A DNA stretch of 64,000 bases, taken from NCBI GenBank assembly GCA_014155875.1, contig JACEFZ010012632.1:124001-188000 (forward strand), read 5' to 3'. Positions 54,243 through 64,000 of this stretch are shown in pieces. A program made the position numbers and the translations under genes. The DNA comes from Cepaea nemoralis. Its lineage: Eukaryota; Mollusca; Gastropoda; Stylommatophora; Helicidae. Position 1 is the first letter of the stretch. Each line of letters begins with the position of its first letter. Under the pieces are notes generated by a model. It searched no databases and was not told the origin of the DNA. It was given only the letters and a program-made list of their open reading frames with translations.

Positions 54243-55383
54243 ATGGCCACTCTAAACGATTTCATAGAGGCCAGAAATTAGGATTAACGGGGAAAGAACT
54301 ATCAAATTGGCATGAAACTAAATTTAAAGAACAGATTCAATTAGAAGAAAAAGCAAAGGATAGAGAGGAAAGAGCAGCTGAGAGAGAATTAAAGAAAGCT
54401 GAGCTTGATGCTATAATTAAATTGGCAGAAATTAATGATCAAATTAAAAAAGACGAAATGGAAATGCAGCTTAAACTGAAACAGTTAGAAATCGAGGCTG
54501 AAACCAGTAAAGATACTAGGAAATTAGAAATCAAAGAAAAGGAAAACCAATATAAGAAATACCAAGGTATTGTTAAAAACTTCACCACTGGTGATTGCAT
54601 CTCAGCTTGGACCCAGAACTTTGAGACCATCATGGAGCAATTACAAAGTACCAGTTTCACAGTGTAATATAATCTACATGAAAAGTCTTTCTGGTGAACC
54701 TTTGAAAGTGATAGAAACTATTCCTAGTGAGCTAAGGAAAGACTATCAATACATTAAGACCAAAATTATGGCACATTTTTTGTTAGATGAAGCAGGGTAT
54801 AGAGATCAATTTTCAAAGCTGTCCCCAAAATCATCACAAACATTCTCAGATTATGTTTCTCAGGTTCAAGATGTTTTCAGTAAATGGCTTGTCAACAGCT
54901 AAGATTAATAATGATTTTGAACGTCTAAAAGATCTCATTCTTAGAGATAAGATTATCTAATCATTACCATTACCCTTTTCACGTTTTTTGCAAGAACGTG
55001 AATGTGAATCAGTAAAACAGATAGAAAAACGAGGGTCAGCTTATTACACAGCCAATAAAGATTGCTTTGCTAGTGTACTCAAGGATACAGAATTTGTAGC
55101 AGCCGCTACATTTAATAGACCCAAATCAACCACTTACAGCAAAACCAGAACTTATGGGAAGTTCACAACTTACCAATGTAAACATTGTAATTACAATCAT
55201 AATGAAAATGATATGTGTGACAAGAACCCAGCATATCATACTTATCTACAAAATTTTATAGACAGACAAGAAAATGAATGGAAAAATTGTAAGAGGTTTT
55301 TTTTTGGTAAGGCCTATGGACATTGGCGTCAATCTTATAAAGGCAGACAAATGACCAAAAAAAGCAAATGTGGCAATGTTTGA
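54243..55383 (+). pseudogene. gag: Gag of copy 2, frame-broken
   Basis: It starts MATLNDFIE, then shifts frame near 54,275, 54,655 and 54,890, with an in-frame TAA near 54,958. The coiled coil (EEKAKDREERAAEREL) and SCAN-like capsid part (FSDYVSQVQDVFSKW) are recognisable. The first zinc motif is kept (CKHCNYNHNENDMC), but the second has lost a cysteine (RFFFGKAYGHWRQSY instead of the C-x2-C type), so it should not bind zinc. Here capsid and zinc region are in one frame, unlike copies 1 and 3. Confidence 0.85.
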
Positions 55384-56101
55384 CAGTTCATCTTCTGATG
55401 AAGAACAAGAAGAAGAACAACAACCAGCAAACGCAGTTGAAAGTATTGATGTTTTTCATTTAGATAAATGTACCCCATGCAATCGTTTTCATGATGATGG
55501 GATGTTAACATGTGGCCATACTGTACCCATCACAAATGAAGAAGCAAACTCATTTATAGATTCAAAAGGCAAACTTGATATCCATAAGGGTTATGTCAAT
55601 GGTAAACTAGTTAGTGTCCTGAGGGATAGTAGATGTATCCTCCTTGGTTTAAGAAAGGAGTTTCTACAGCCCTCAGATTATACAGGGAAATTTATCACCT
55701 GTAGAACATTTTCAGGAAACATAAAAAAATATCCACTCGCACGGGCATATATCCAAATGCCTTTTCTAATAGGCAAGGTAAAATGTGCCGCATTGGAAAG
55801 CCCATGTTGCAATTTGATTGTTGGGAATCTTCCTGAGGTCATAGACATCTCACATGAGCAGATGACTACCTGGTATGAACAATTCCTCCCAACCAACTCA
55901 TGTACCAGGTCTACTGCAAAGACAGAAGCTGAGCAGAAACCAAAACACAAAAGCATCGAAGCAAATTCAACATCACAAATCAATCAGCAGCCAAAGCAAT
56001 GTAATGCAAATCAAAACACTACGATATTTTTAACAGCATTCCTTTATGGCTTAACTATAGTGTCATTATCTTGCCTTATTGCCTGTACACTGTGTTATTG
56101 A
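55370..56101 (+). pseudogene. Protease of copy 2 with altered active site and a hydrophobic C-terminus
   Basis: The frame begins after an A-run indel and includes the conserved entry DDGMLTCGHTVP and YVNGK. The catalytic motif reads LRDSRC, with the Gly of Asp-Ser/Thr-Gly replaced by Arg, so it is inactive. It continues through CRTFSGN to LIVGNLPEV. After about residue 205 an unexpected hydrophobic stretch appears (IFLTAFLYGLTIVSLSCLIA), which looks like a membrane helix and has no counterpart in copies 1 and 3. Confidence 0.8.
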
Positions 56102-56559
56102 AAATGTATGCCTAACAATAATCTATGTGCAGATTCAGATTTACAACAATGCAACAAGAATAAATCACCCAATCGCCACGATAGAACGACAAATTCATTC
56201 TTCATTACTGAACGAACACAACAACAGACAGACGTTATGCCCAAAGACTACACCGACATAAAAAGTAAAACAAACATAAAACACCACATAAGACTGACAA
56301 ACCAGACCCAAAAGGGAGATAACCATTCAACACGACAGTGCATCATATTACTACACACAAAATCAACGCCAAACTGTAACAGCGGTAATAGACACATGAC
56401 AGAAACGAACCATCAGAGCAAAGCACAACAAATAATGACATGCAAACATTGACTACAGATGACTCTATACAGTTAATACCATCTACTATACCATTGAATT
56501 TCTTTCAATGGGTAAATGTTACATTTACCTCACCCAAGACAAACTCATCTCATTTTATA

Positions 56560-57447
56560 AAGATAAGACTACTCTTAGAAGACGTACCTCATGTACTGAA
56601 TACATAGACAACATATGCATACATACCAACAGTATGAAAGAACACATAGAAACATTACGACAAACCTTTGACCATATCAGGCAACACGGCCTGACTGTGA
56701 AACCAGCAAAAATTTTAATTGCTTTTCAAGAAACATGTTTTTTTGGGTTATAAAATTTGTGATGGTAATATTACAAGTGATGATAAAATTGTATCTAGAA
56801 TTTTGAATTTATCCCTTCCAACAATGAAGAAGGAAGTAAGAAGTATGTTAGATTTGGTGAACTATTACAGGAAGTTCATATCAAAGTTTGCAGACCTAAC
56901 AGAAATTTTTACCAATCTATTGAAGAAATGTCAACCTACAAAGATTGTACACAGTTTAGACCTGAAAAATGCTCTTACAAAAATACAGCAATATTGTTCA
57001 TCTCCACCAATCCTCAAATTACCAAACATGAAACTTCATTTCACAGTTAGGACTGATGCAAGTGGCGTGGGCCTTGCTGGTGTCCTACAGACTTACGACA
57101 ACATTCTACATCCAGTGGCATATGTCAGCCATAAGTTATCACCATGTGAACGTAAATAGAGTGCGCCGGAACTGGAATGTTTAGCTCTGGGATATTCCTT
57201 GTTGAGATTAGCCAGCTATTTGTTGGGCAAACATTTCACTGTATAATCCGATAACAGCCCACTAAAAGTTATAATGCAAGGGACACCATCAAATCATCGC
57301 ATAGCTACATGGGCACTGCTACTACTGAACTATAGCTTCAAAATACATCATATTAGCGGCACAGACAGCACGATCGCTGACCTCTTGTCTAGGATTCCTC
57401 TCGACAAGTCCACCAACGGTCCAACTATGCCTGAGCGCAAAGCATAA
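56560..57447 (+). pseudogene. pol: Reverse transcriptase C-terminus and RNase H of copy 2
   Basis: The remnant starts within the polymerase palm; the YxDD box reads YIDN, with the last catalytic aspartate lost. Thumb and connection (HGLTVKPAK, LVNYYRKFISKF) and RNase H (VRTDASGVGLAGVL, SDNSPLKV, DLLSR) follow across at least one frameshift and two stops (57,159 and 57,246). The sequence between 56,102 and 56,560 has no clear homology to integrase. Confidence 0.85.
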
Positions 57448-58001
57448 GACAGGTATTGTTAGCGCTCAGAAGGCAAAATCACATACTAGAGCAGTACATC
57501 ACCCCGTCAAATGATAGCGCTGATATAACTTAAGTTAATGTAATATGGACTATTTCTTGTTTTATTTGCAAAGTACATTTTTAACCGATAAATGTGGTGA
57601 ATAAATGAAAATAGTGTACAGAGACAATGACAGGTGCAATAGTTCTCAAGTGCATTACGATGGAAGTATAGAACTAGCGAAAGTTAACAACTTTTCGGCA
57701 TTTGAGAATCCTGTGTACATATTGCACTAAAATGTGCCAACGATTTCAATTTCAAATATGAACTGTGTTAGTTGAACGATACCGTTTCCCGAGGTAGCTG
57801 ACTTTAACAGTTTGCTTAAGTGAGAAACATTTCCCATTTGTTCCAGATTTACTGCGATAGCAGACGCATTCATTAATTAACATAATTAGTTAAGTATGAC
57901 TGAGCAAGTGAATGAAATATATAACACTTAAATTTGCATATGAGAATTTGAGAGAAAGGATTTAAATATGTGTTATCTAAGAATCATCAATTGACCCCAA
58001 C
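57448..58001. other. Spacer between Gmr1-like copies 2 and 3
   Basis: No gene is supported. A purine-rich piece GAGAGAAAGGA at 57,950-57,960 could be the polypurine tract of copy 2. Confidence 0.4.
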
Positions 58002-58627
58002 TGTCAAAGACTCAGTTACATAGGAATGAAGACCACCCTGAAAGAGTGGTCTACCTCAAGTAGAATAGAGGTAACCCAGTGCCCCTACATGAGGGCAGGG
58101 TAGGTGTAGGGAATAAATAAGAAGGGGAACTATTAAATAGTTCTCTCATGGGACACGGAGGTGTCAACCAGAGAGTAAGCACTCTGGTCACGGCATGATC
58201 ACGCCAATGTGATAGACACGGAGAACTAAACTGAAACTCAAGAGAGGCCACTACTCTAGCGTGCTGAGTGAGGCCGCACGCAAAAGCCGTAGTGCGCCCC
58301 AAGTCCTTCCGCGTACTGTGTAAACAGCACGGGAGGAATGAGGAGACGGGACACAGACTTCATAGTGAACGCATCGCTTAGCGTCGATGCTTATTTCGTT
58401 AGCCGAGTAGATAGATTAGCAATAGGGTTAGGAAACGACTAGTGATAGGCAATTCTGTGCATTTATTCTTGTGTGATTTGTTAGCGACTGTTTGTGGTAC
58501 ATTGATGTGATGCAAAGAGCCAGTGGCAATAAAAATGTGTAATCAATTCCTCTCGTACGACTAACAAGTCTTTTTGTGTGGTGCGAGAGAAGTTATCCCG
58601 GAATGCCTGTGACATCGGTTGATGACA
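58002..58627 (+). repeat. Probable 5' LTR of copy 3
   Basis: The start TGTCA and end TGACA match the copy 1 LTR ends, and AATAAA lies at 58,528-58,533. The end could instead be the TGACA at 58,614. The partner LTR lies beyond the window, so the boundaries are inferred from these end motifs and the primer site alone. Confidence 0.6.
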
Positions 58628-58640
58628 GGCTAGGATAAAG

Positions 58641-58652
58641 TGGTGTCAGAAG
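58641..58652 (+). promoter_or_regulatory. Primer-binding site of copy 3, tRNA-Leu type
   Basis: TGGTGTCAGAAG is complementary to the usual 3' end of tRNA-Leu (including CCA) and is common in Ty3/gypsy elements. It lies 13 bases after the proposed LTR end. Confidence 0.7.
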
Positions 58653-59791
58653 TGTAGCTTGGACAATTGTTCAAGCTAGAACACTCACCCACGGCTCTAA
58701 AACAGTATTACGGTTAGATAATCACAGGGTTTAGTTTATGTTAGTGGTAATGGCGTGTGCAGACAGAACAAAGTGTGAGCTGTGCCCATCGTGACCAAGT
58801 TATGTTTATTTATGCTTACTGAATTGTTTTGTGTTATGAACATGTTTTCTTCTGATTTGTAAGTATTATTGTTATAGTTTTGTATCATTTATTTCTACAA
58901 TTACTTACTTATTTACTAGTATTTGTCAAATATGATTCACGGCGGAGCGATACACAAAATTGAGCCGACAACAATATCGATTTTTCCAATCTAAAAATAG
59001 CGCTGCGCCGGTGACGTATCGCGACTGACAAACAGCTGCATTACGCCATTTGCAATCAGCGACTGATTGTTGACAAATCGCAAAGCGGCTGCTCGCCTGA
59101 ATCGTTGACTTATATCGAATATTATTTGTTTATAGAACTTAATTATTGAATATATTTATTTATTTGAACATTATTAATACCTTTATATTTACTTCAAAGC
59201 ATTTATTTAATTATTTATATACTTTTTCTAGTTCTTACCGTCGCGATGGCACTACTTTTGCGATGCAAATAAGACGCAGTCTGCACAACACTTCCATAAA
59301 TTAAACAGCTAGAGTTAGGGAAGGCAGAAGACGTTAGAACGAAGACAGGACAGTGACATTAATGATTAATTAAACCACATTGTATTGTCCTGGGGCATGT
59401 GATTGTACAAAATTGTCTAGAATTAGATATCGTTTACAAGTGGTTAATTGTTGATGCTCTTGATAACCAGGCAGAACGACATCTGGTCATAAGAATAACG
59501 CAAGCTGTGTGTGGTATTACCAGACGATTGGACTTGAGATGCCAAATGGGTGTACATGATTGATCTGGAATGTTAAGATGAGTATACCCAAATGATTTTG
59601 CATGCAATATGATTAATAATGCATCTCTTTTTCAGCGTGTGATGTATTAGTATAATTTTGTGATCTGTTTTTCAGGTTATAATCTAACAGTATATTTTTT
59701 GTACTCAGGGATTTAAAAACCTAACATATCTAATATAAATAAGTTAGTAAATATTTGAGTGCCTATCAACTCTATCGAATTACCCAACAAC

Positions 59792-60841
59792 ATGGCAACA
59801 TTAGCTGATTTCATAAAGGCAGGCAAGGAATTAGAATACACAGGAAAGGACTTAGAGCAATATGCTGATCAGAAATTTAGGGAAGCAAAAGATGCTGAGA
59901 GAGATGAACGTGCACGAGAGAGACAACATCAGAAGGAGATTGTAGAACTAGCGGAGATAACAAAACAAAAGCAAATAGAACAAGATAAAGAGATTAAGCA
60001 AAAACAATTAGAACAGGATAAGGAAATTAAACAGAAGGAATTAGAAATTAAACAAAAAGAAGTAGAATTAAAACAAAAAGAAATAGATGAAATGGCAAGG
60101 GTGAAAGAAAAACAAATACAAGTTGAATCAGAGACACAGTTAAAGATGAAAGGTATGGATGTAGATTCACACTTAGAGATCTCCGCTACAAAACTAAAAA
60201 TTCAGCAAGAAGAGAATAAATTTAATAAGTACAAAAATATTATTAAGCCATTCTGTAAAGAAGATTTCATATCAGCCTGGACAGAACATGTCGAGTATCA
60301 ACTGAAATACCACCAAGTACCAATCGATATGTGGGCCATGATCTACATGAAGAACCTCAGTGGGGAGCCCCTTAAAGTGATAGAATCAATACCAACTGAT
60401 CTTAGATCTAACTATCAGTACATCCACGATAGGATAATGCAACATTTCTTACTTGATGCCCCTGGGTATCAAGTACAGTTTTCCAATTTAAAACCAAAGC
60501 CAACCGAGACCTTTATCGATTATGTCTCAAATGTCCAAAGCGTACTAAATAGATGGCCTAGTGCAGCAAACATAGGAAAAGATTTTGAAAGACTTAAAAA
60601 TTTAATAGCCATGGATAAAGTCATATCCACAATACCATCTCCTTTCGCTAAATTCCTACAGCAGTCAGACATTGAGACCATAGAACAATTTGAAAAGAAA
60701 GGCTCTGCATATTTTTCCTCAAATAGAGAGATTTTTAAGACATCAAATAGCGACTCTGAAATAGTCTCTTTTGTCAAAGACCAACCTAAAAGCTACCAGA
60801 GCAATAAAAAACCATTTCATAGAGTCGACAAGAAAGAATAA
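59792..60841 (+). CDS. gag: Gag capsid of copy 3
   Basis: The ATG of MATLADFIKAGKEL was chosen because it aligns with copies 1 and 2. Residues 30-140 are a very long Lys/Glu/Gln-rich coiled coil with internal tandem duplications (KQKQLEQDKEIKQK). The capsid follows, with the SCAN-like end at about 240-320 (FIDYVSNVQSVLNRW, LIAMDKVIST, FAKFLQQSD). The frame ends at TAA directly before the zinc region, which continues in the same frame. The product should form particles. Confidence 0.9.
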   Translation: MATLADFIKAGKELEYTGKDLEQYADQKFREAKDAERDERARERQHQKEIVELAEITKQKQIEQDKEIKQKQLEQDKEIKQKELEIKQKEVELKQKEIDEMARVKEKQIQVESETQLKMKGMDVDSHLEISATKLKIQQEENKFNKYKNIIKPFCKEDFISAWTEHVEYQLKYHQVPIDMWAMIYMKNLSGEPLKVIESIPTDLRSNYQYIHDRIMQHFLLDAPGYQVQFSNLKPKPTETFIDYVSNVQSVLNRWPSAANIGKDFERLKNLIAMDKVISTIPSPFAKFLQQSDIETIEQFEKKGSAYFSSNREIFKTSNSDSEIVSFVKDQPKSYQSNKKPFHRVDKKE

Positions 60842-61219
60842 AAAAAAGTGTCGAAATGTGTCTATTGCCAACTTTTTCATGATACTTATTCTATGTGTGA
60901 TAAATCACCAAACTATCCGACACATCTTGAGATGGTCATTAAGAAACAACAAAACAAAAGAACTGCATACAGGCGTGCAGTCAAATGCTTCTTCTGTTCA
61001 AGCTACGGGCACTATTCCAATAAGTGCCTAGGCCGCCAAAGAATGAAGGCCAACAATGCAATTTTGATTGATACATCTTCTGATAGTGGTAGTGAGACTG
61101 AGTGTGAGATCGAGAATGAATTACCTGTTAACCAATCTGAAGATGTTTGTTATGTAAACGATATATTAAGCTTTGACAGTTGTGAAGATGTCACCAATTT
61201 CATGCAGACGGAAGATTAG
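60842..61219 (+). pseudogene. gag: Gag zinc-knuckle region of copy 3, after an in-frame stop
   Basis: It has the same two motifs as copy 1: CVYCQLFHDTYSMC and CFFCSSYGHYSNKC, with an acidic Ser-rich linker after them. It is separated from the capsid by one TAA codon followed by A-rich sequence. It ends at 61,219, and the protease continues in the minus-one frame from about 61,207. Confidence 0.85.
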
Positions 61220-62577
61220 AATATGGACATACAGTACCATTCTCAACTGAGAGTGTAAATGCAGCATTAGCCTCCAGAGGCAATTTGGTGTTCCACAATG
61301 CAATGGTCAACGACAGACCATGCCAATGTTTGCTGGACAGCGGCAGCACCCTTATTGGTCTTAGAAAGGAACTGGTGAATCCAAATGATTATACAGGTGA
61401 CTCAGTCAAATGCCGTACCTTTTCGGGTAATATTGAAATTTACCCTTTGGCGAAAGCCCGGATTAACACTCCTTTCCTTTCTGGTACCTTTACATGTGCT
61501 ATTTTAGATAGCCCTTGTACTGATTTAATTCTGGGATGCTTACCCCAATTGAAACATTGCACTAACGAAGAAATAGCTGCATGGGAAAAGTTAAATGCAG
61601 CTAATGCAACAACCAGAGCAGACACTATGAAACACCAAGACACACTACAAGATGAGAGACTACTGTTGCTATCACCAACTAGCACGGATGATACCACCAG
61701 ACAAAAATTCATAGAACAGCAAAAAGCTGATCCTAGTGTGTCTCCATATCTAAAGCTATTGAAAGAAAAAGCCAAAGTGGCAAAAAACGCATCATGGTTC
61801 TTTAGACTTAATAATGGTATTCTCACTCGGTATTATACAACTGGTAACCATGAGATTCAGCAAACGGTGTTACCTGTACAACACCGCCAAACTGTGCTAA
61901 AGATTGCACATGAGTCACCGTTTGCTGGTCACCTTGCATACGACAAAACCAGGGCCAGAATTCAGACTCATTTTTATTGGCCAGGTTTTTGTAATGACAT
62001 AAAACAATTTTGTCATTCATGTAATGTCTGTCAACTAGTACGTAAGGGTAAACATCCTACAGCTGAAGTGCAACCTTCAACACTGGCCTCTAGGCCATTT
62101 GAGAGCGTGGCGGTAGATATTGTTGGACCCCTGAACCAGGTGTCCAGCAAAGGAAATCGCTTCATCTTAACGATGGTAGACCTATGTTCAAGGTGGGTTG
62201 AGGCAGTAGCTTTGAAATACATCACCTCCAAAGACGTTGCCAATGTATTTCTACACTTGTTCTCACGATTCGGATTCCCATGTACCATCTTATCCGACCG
62301 TGGAACTCAATTCATATCGGCTGCAACGCAAGCCCTTACGAAAATGTTAGGGATTAAACAGCATTTTACAACATCTTATCATCCAGCCAGCAATGGAATA
62401 GTAGAGAAAATTAACGGAGACCTTAAGCATATGCTGGCTAAGGTGACAGCAGAAAACCCAGCTGATTGGGATACACTGTTACCAACAGTGCTGTTCGCCT
62501 ATCGGGAGATCCCCCATTCAAGCACGGGTTTCTCACCATTTGAATTAGTATACGGAGCTAACCCACGTGGACCCTAA
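61207..62577 (+). CDS. pol: Protease and integrase of copy 3
   Basis: After the GHTVP entry segment the retropepsin motif is LLDSGSTLIGLRK, intact DSG, with LILGCLPQL at its end. The integrase zinc domain follows (H-x6-H in HESPFAGH, C-x2-C in CHSCNVC), then the catalytic core with VAVDIVGP, LSDRGTQF and NGIVEKINGD, the same D,D35E layout as copy 1. The frame stops at 62,575 because a single base is missing just after GANPRGP; homology continues in another frame. The first ATG in the frame (61,285) is internal to the protease, so expression must come from upstream Gag or by reinitiation. Confidence 0.92.
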   Translation, partial: DGRLEYGHTVPFSTESVNAALASRGNLVFHNAMVNDRPCQCLLDSGSTLIGLRKELVNPNDYTGDSVKCRTFSGNIEIYPLAKARINTPFLSGTFTCAILDSPCTDLILGCLPQLKHCTNEEIAAWEKLNAANATTRADTMKHQDTLQDERLLLLSPTSTDDTTRQKFIEQQKADPSVSPYLKLLKEKAKVAKNASWFFRLNNGILTRYYTTGNHEIQQTVLPVQHRQTVLKIAHESPFAGHLAYDKTRARIQTHFYWPGFCNDIKQFCHSCNVCQLVRKGKHPTAEVQPSTLASRPFESVAVDIVGPLNQVSSKGNRFILTMVDLCSRWVEAVALKYITSKDVANVFLHLFSRFGFPCTILSDRGTQFISAATQALTKMLGIKQHFTTSYHPASNGIVEKINGDLKHMLAKVTAENPADWDTLLPTVLFAYREIPHSSTGFSPFELVYGANPRGP

Positions 62578-63821
62578 CAATTTATCATCAGGTAGTAACT
62601 AATTCGATTGAAATTCCAACCCCCAAAACACCTTATGAAATTGTAACAGAAACACAAGATAAAATCATGAAATCGTGTATCATAGCTAAGGCAGCTTTGG
62701 AGAGGAAGGGTCAAATCTACCGCCAATACGCAAACAAAGGTGCAAGAACTATTAATCTTGAACCAGATCAAGACATACTGCTTTTACTTCCAGACAAACG
62801 GAATCTATTATTGACCTCATGGCAAGGGCCATTCAAAGTGGTACGAAGAGTTTCGGATGTCGATTATGAAATATCGATAAACAGACACTTAAAGATATTT
62901 CATATCAACATGTTGAAACCCTACTTTTCACGACAAGAGACAGAATTAGAGACAGACGAACACAATGCACCCACACCTATGAATGAGACGACAGACGTAC
63001 ACAACGCAACTACACTAGTTAGCGAGACTGGCAAAGCCGACGAGATGCATACACTTAGTGAGTTTACAGAAAATGCACTTAGCACCACAACCGTACTGAA
63101 TCAGGTAGACGACGACGGGATGGAACTACCTGTTCCAATTGTAGACAAGACTGCGACATTAGATTGTATACGATTAGAAACGGGACTGACAGAAGAGCAA
63201 CGACGACATATAATAGAATTAGTGACTGAATATAAGGACATATTTTCCGACATTCAAGGTAGGACGGACAGGATCGAGCACTCCATCCTTCTTTCGGACT
63301 CGAAGCCTATCAAATGCAGGCCGTACTCTATTCCACTTAGCTATAGAGAAAGTCTAAATAAGGAAATTCTTAATTTAGAAGCTAGTGGAATCATTCAAAA
63401 ATCTACATCTGAGTACTCTTTTCCAATCGTCTTGGTCAAGAAAAAAGACTCCACAATTCGTCTTTGTGTGGACTATAGAAAACTCAACAATGTCACTAAT
63501 ATCGATGCAGAACCAATTCCTTCCTGCGAAGATCTTATTCTCGATATGTCCACCTCCAAAATCTTCTCTAAACTAGACCTTACTAAGGGATATTGGCAGG
63601 TCCCTATGCAGACTCAATCTATCCATCTTACTGCATTCTCAACACCTCTAGGGCTTTACGAGTGGCGATTTCTTCCTTTCGGACTTCGTAATGCTCCTGC
63701 CACTTTCGTACATTTAACTAGAGATTTACTACATGGAGTGACGAATACAGTGACATATATAGATGATATTTGTGTCCATACAGATGACTGGACAACACAC
63801 TTACTGAAACTCCTTCGATAG
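62578..63821 (+). CDS. pol: Integrase C-terminus and reverse transcriptase N-terminal half of copy 3
   Basis: A GPY/F-like module (DQDILLLLP, WQGPFKVVRR, HINMLKPYF) comes first, then an acidic linker of about 90 residues with repeated Asn-Glu-Thr motifs. Reverse transcriptase follows: CVDYRKLN, LDLTKGYWQV, LPFGLRNAPATF and the intact YIDD. A one-base shift at about 63,817 ends the frame. The thumb (FGLTVKPSKVEL, IDFLGYVIS) continues to the window end in another frame. Confidence 0.92.
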
Positions 63822-64000
63822 GTTGCGACTCTTCGGTCTCACTGTCAAACCGAGCAAAGTCGAATTGGGCCTACAAGAAATTGATTTTTTGGGTTATGTC
63901 ATTTCACAAGGACAAATGAAAACTGACAATAGAATTATTACTAAAATTATGAACCTGACCATGCCTACAACAAAGAAGCAGGTCAGGAGCCTTTTGGGTT

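Larger units (their letters stand above)
54243..57447 (+). mobile_element. Gmr1-like Ty3/gypsy element, copy 2 (decayed, LTRs not found)
   Basis: Gag, zinc knuckles and protease are present in broken frames, followed by a C-terminal part of reverse transcriptase and RNase H. The whole integrase and the first half of reverse transcriptase are missing. No LTR can be placed upstream, because a LINE fragment ends only about 160 bp before the Gag ATG. It is closer to copy 1 than to copy 3. Confidence 0.85.
58002..64000 (+). mobile_element. Gmr1-like Ty3/gypsy element, copy 3 (runs off the window)
   Basis: A probable 5' LTR, a tRNA-Leu-type primer site, a 1.15-kb leader, then Gag, zinc knuckles, protease, integrase and reverse transcriptase in the Gmr1 order. 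The window ends inside reverse transcriptase. Four frame interruptions are visible. Domain by domain it is clearly diverged from copy 1 and is a separate family of the same clade. Confidence 0.9.

Overview
The window is eukaryotic intergenic and intronic DNA from an animal. Two things point that way: C2H2 zinc-finger genes with consensus splice sites, and a very dense mixture of retrotransposons, DNA transposons and minisatellites. The mix of AAG-tailed LINE fragments, a polyA-tailed SINE-like repeat, mariner, piggyBac-like ends and Gmr1-like LTR elements suggests a marine invertebrate, possibly a mollusc. That is a guess; I see no diagnostic gene.

Layout. 1-3.2 kb: a minisatellite and a minus-strand gene exon for a 12-finger C2H2 protein. 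3.4-16.4 kb: truncated non-LTR retrotransposons, seven minisatellites, a dead mariner with a second retrocopy inserted in its 3' terminal repeat, and a tRNA-Asp-like sequence. 16.5-25.0 kb: a piggyBac-like element (TTAA target, CCCTTTACAGGG ends) carrying a nested LTR retrotransposon (440-bp identical LTRs, 5-bp target duplication). 25-31.7 kb: a palindromic repeat, a LINE 3' end with a long AAG tail, a 0.8-kb GA tract and further minisatellites. 31.7-46.9 kb: a roughly 34-bp satellite interrupted by a 9.5-kb retroelement with 3.28-kb LTRs. 47-53.6 kb: SINE-like copies and a two-exon, 11-finger C2H2 gene whose intron is mostly a 63-bp minisatellite, then a 53-bp minisatellite. 53.6-64 kb: an antisense LINE fragment, a decayed Gmr1-like element and most of another, cut by the window end.

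The main theme is a set of four Ty3/gypsy-type elements that look Gmr1-like. Where the domains survive, integrase lies upstream of reverse transcriptase, and the Gag capsids contain a SCAN-like segment. Three are autonomous-type copies with single-base breaks. The fourth, at 36,933-46,454, is the most unusual object. It is very young, its LTRs are longer than its interior, and its one open 837-codon frame keeps Gag, protease, the integrase zinc domain and the integrase C-terminal domain. It lacks the integrase catalytic core, reverse transcriptase and RNase H. It is presumably moved in trans by a relative.

The only credible host genes are the two minus-strand C2H2 zinc-finger genes. Almost every other long open frame is a translation of a tandem repeat.
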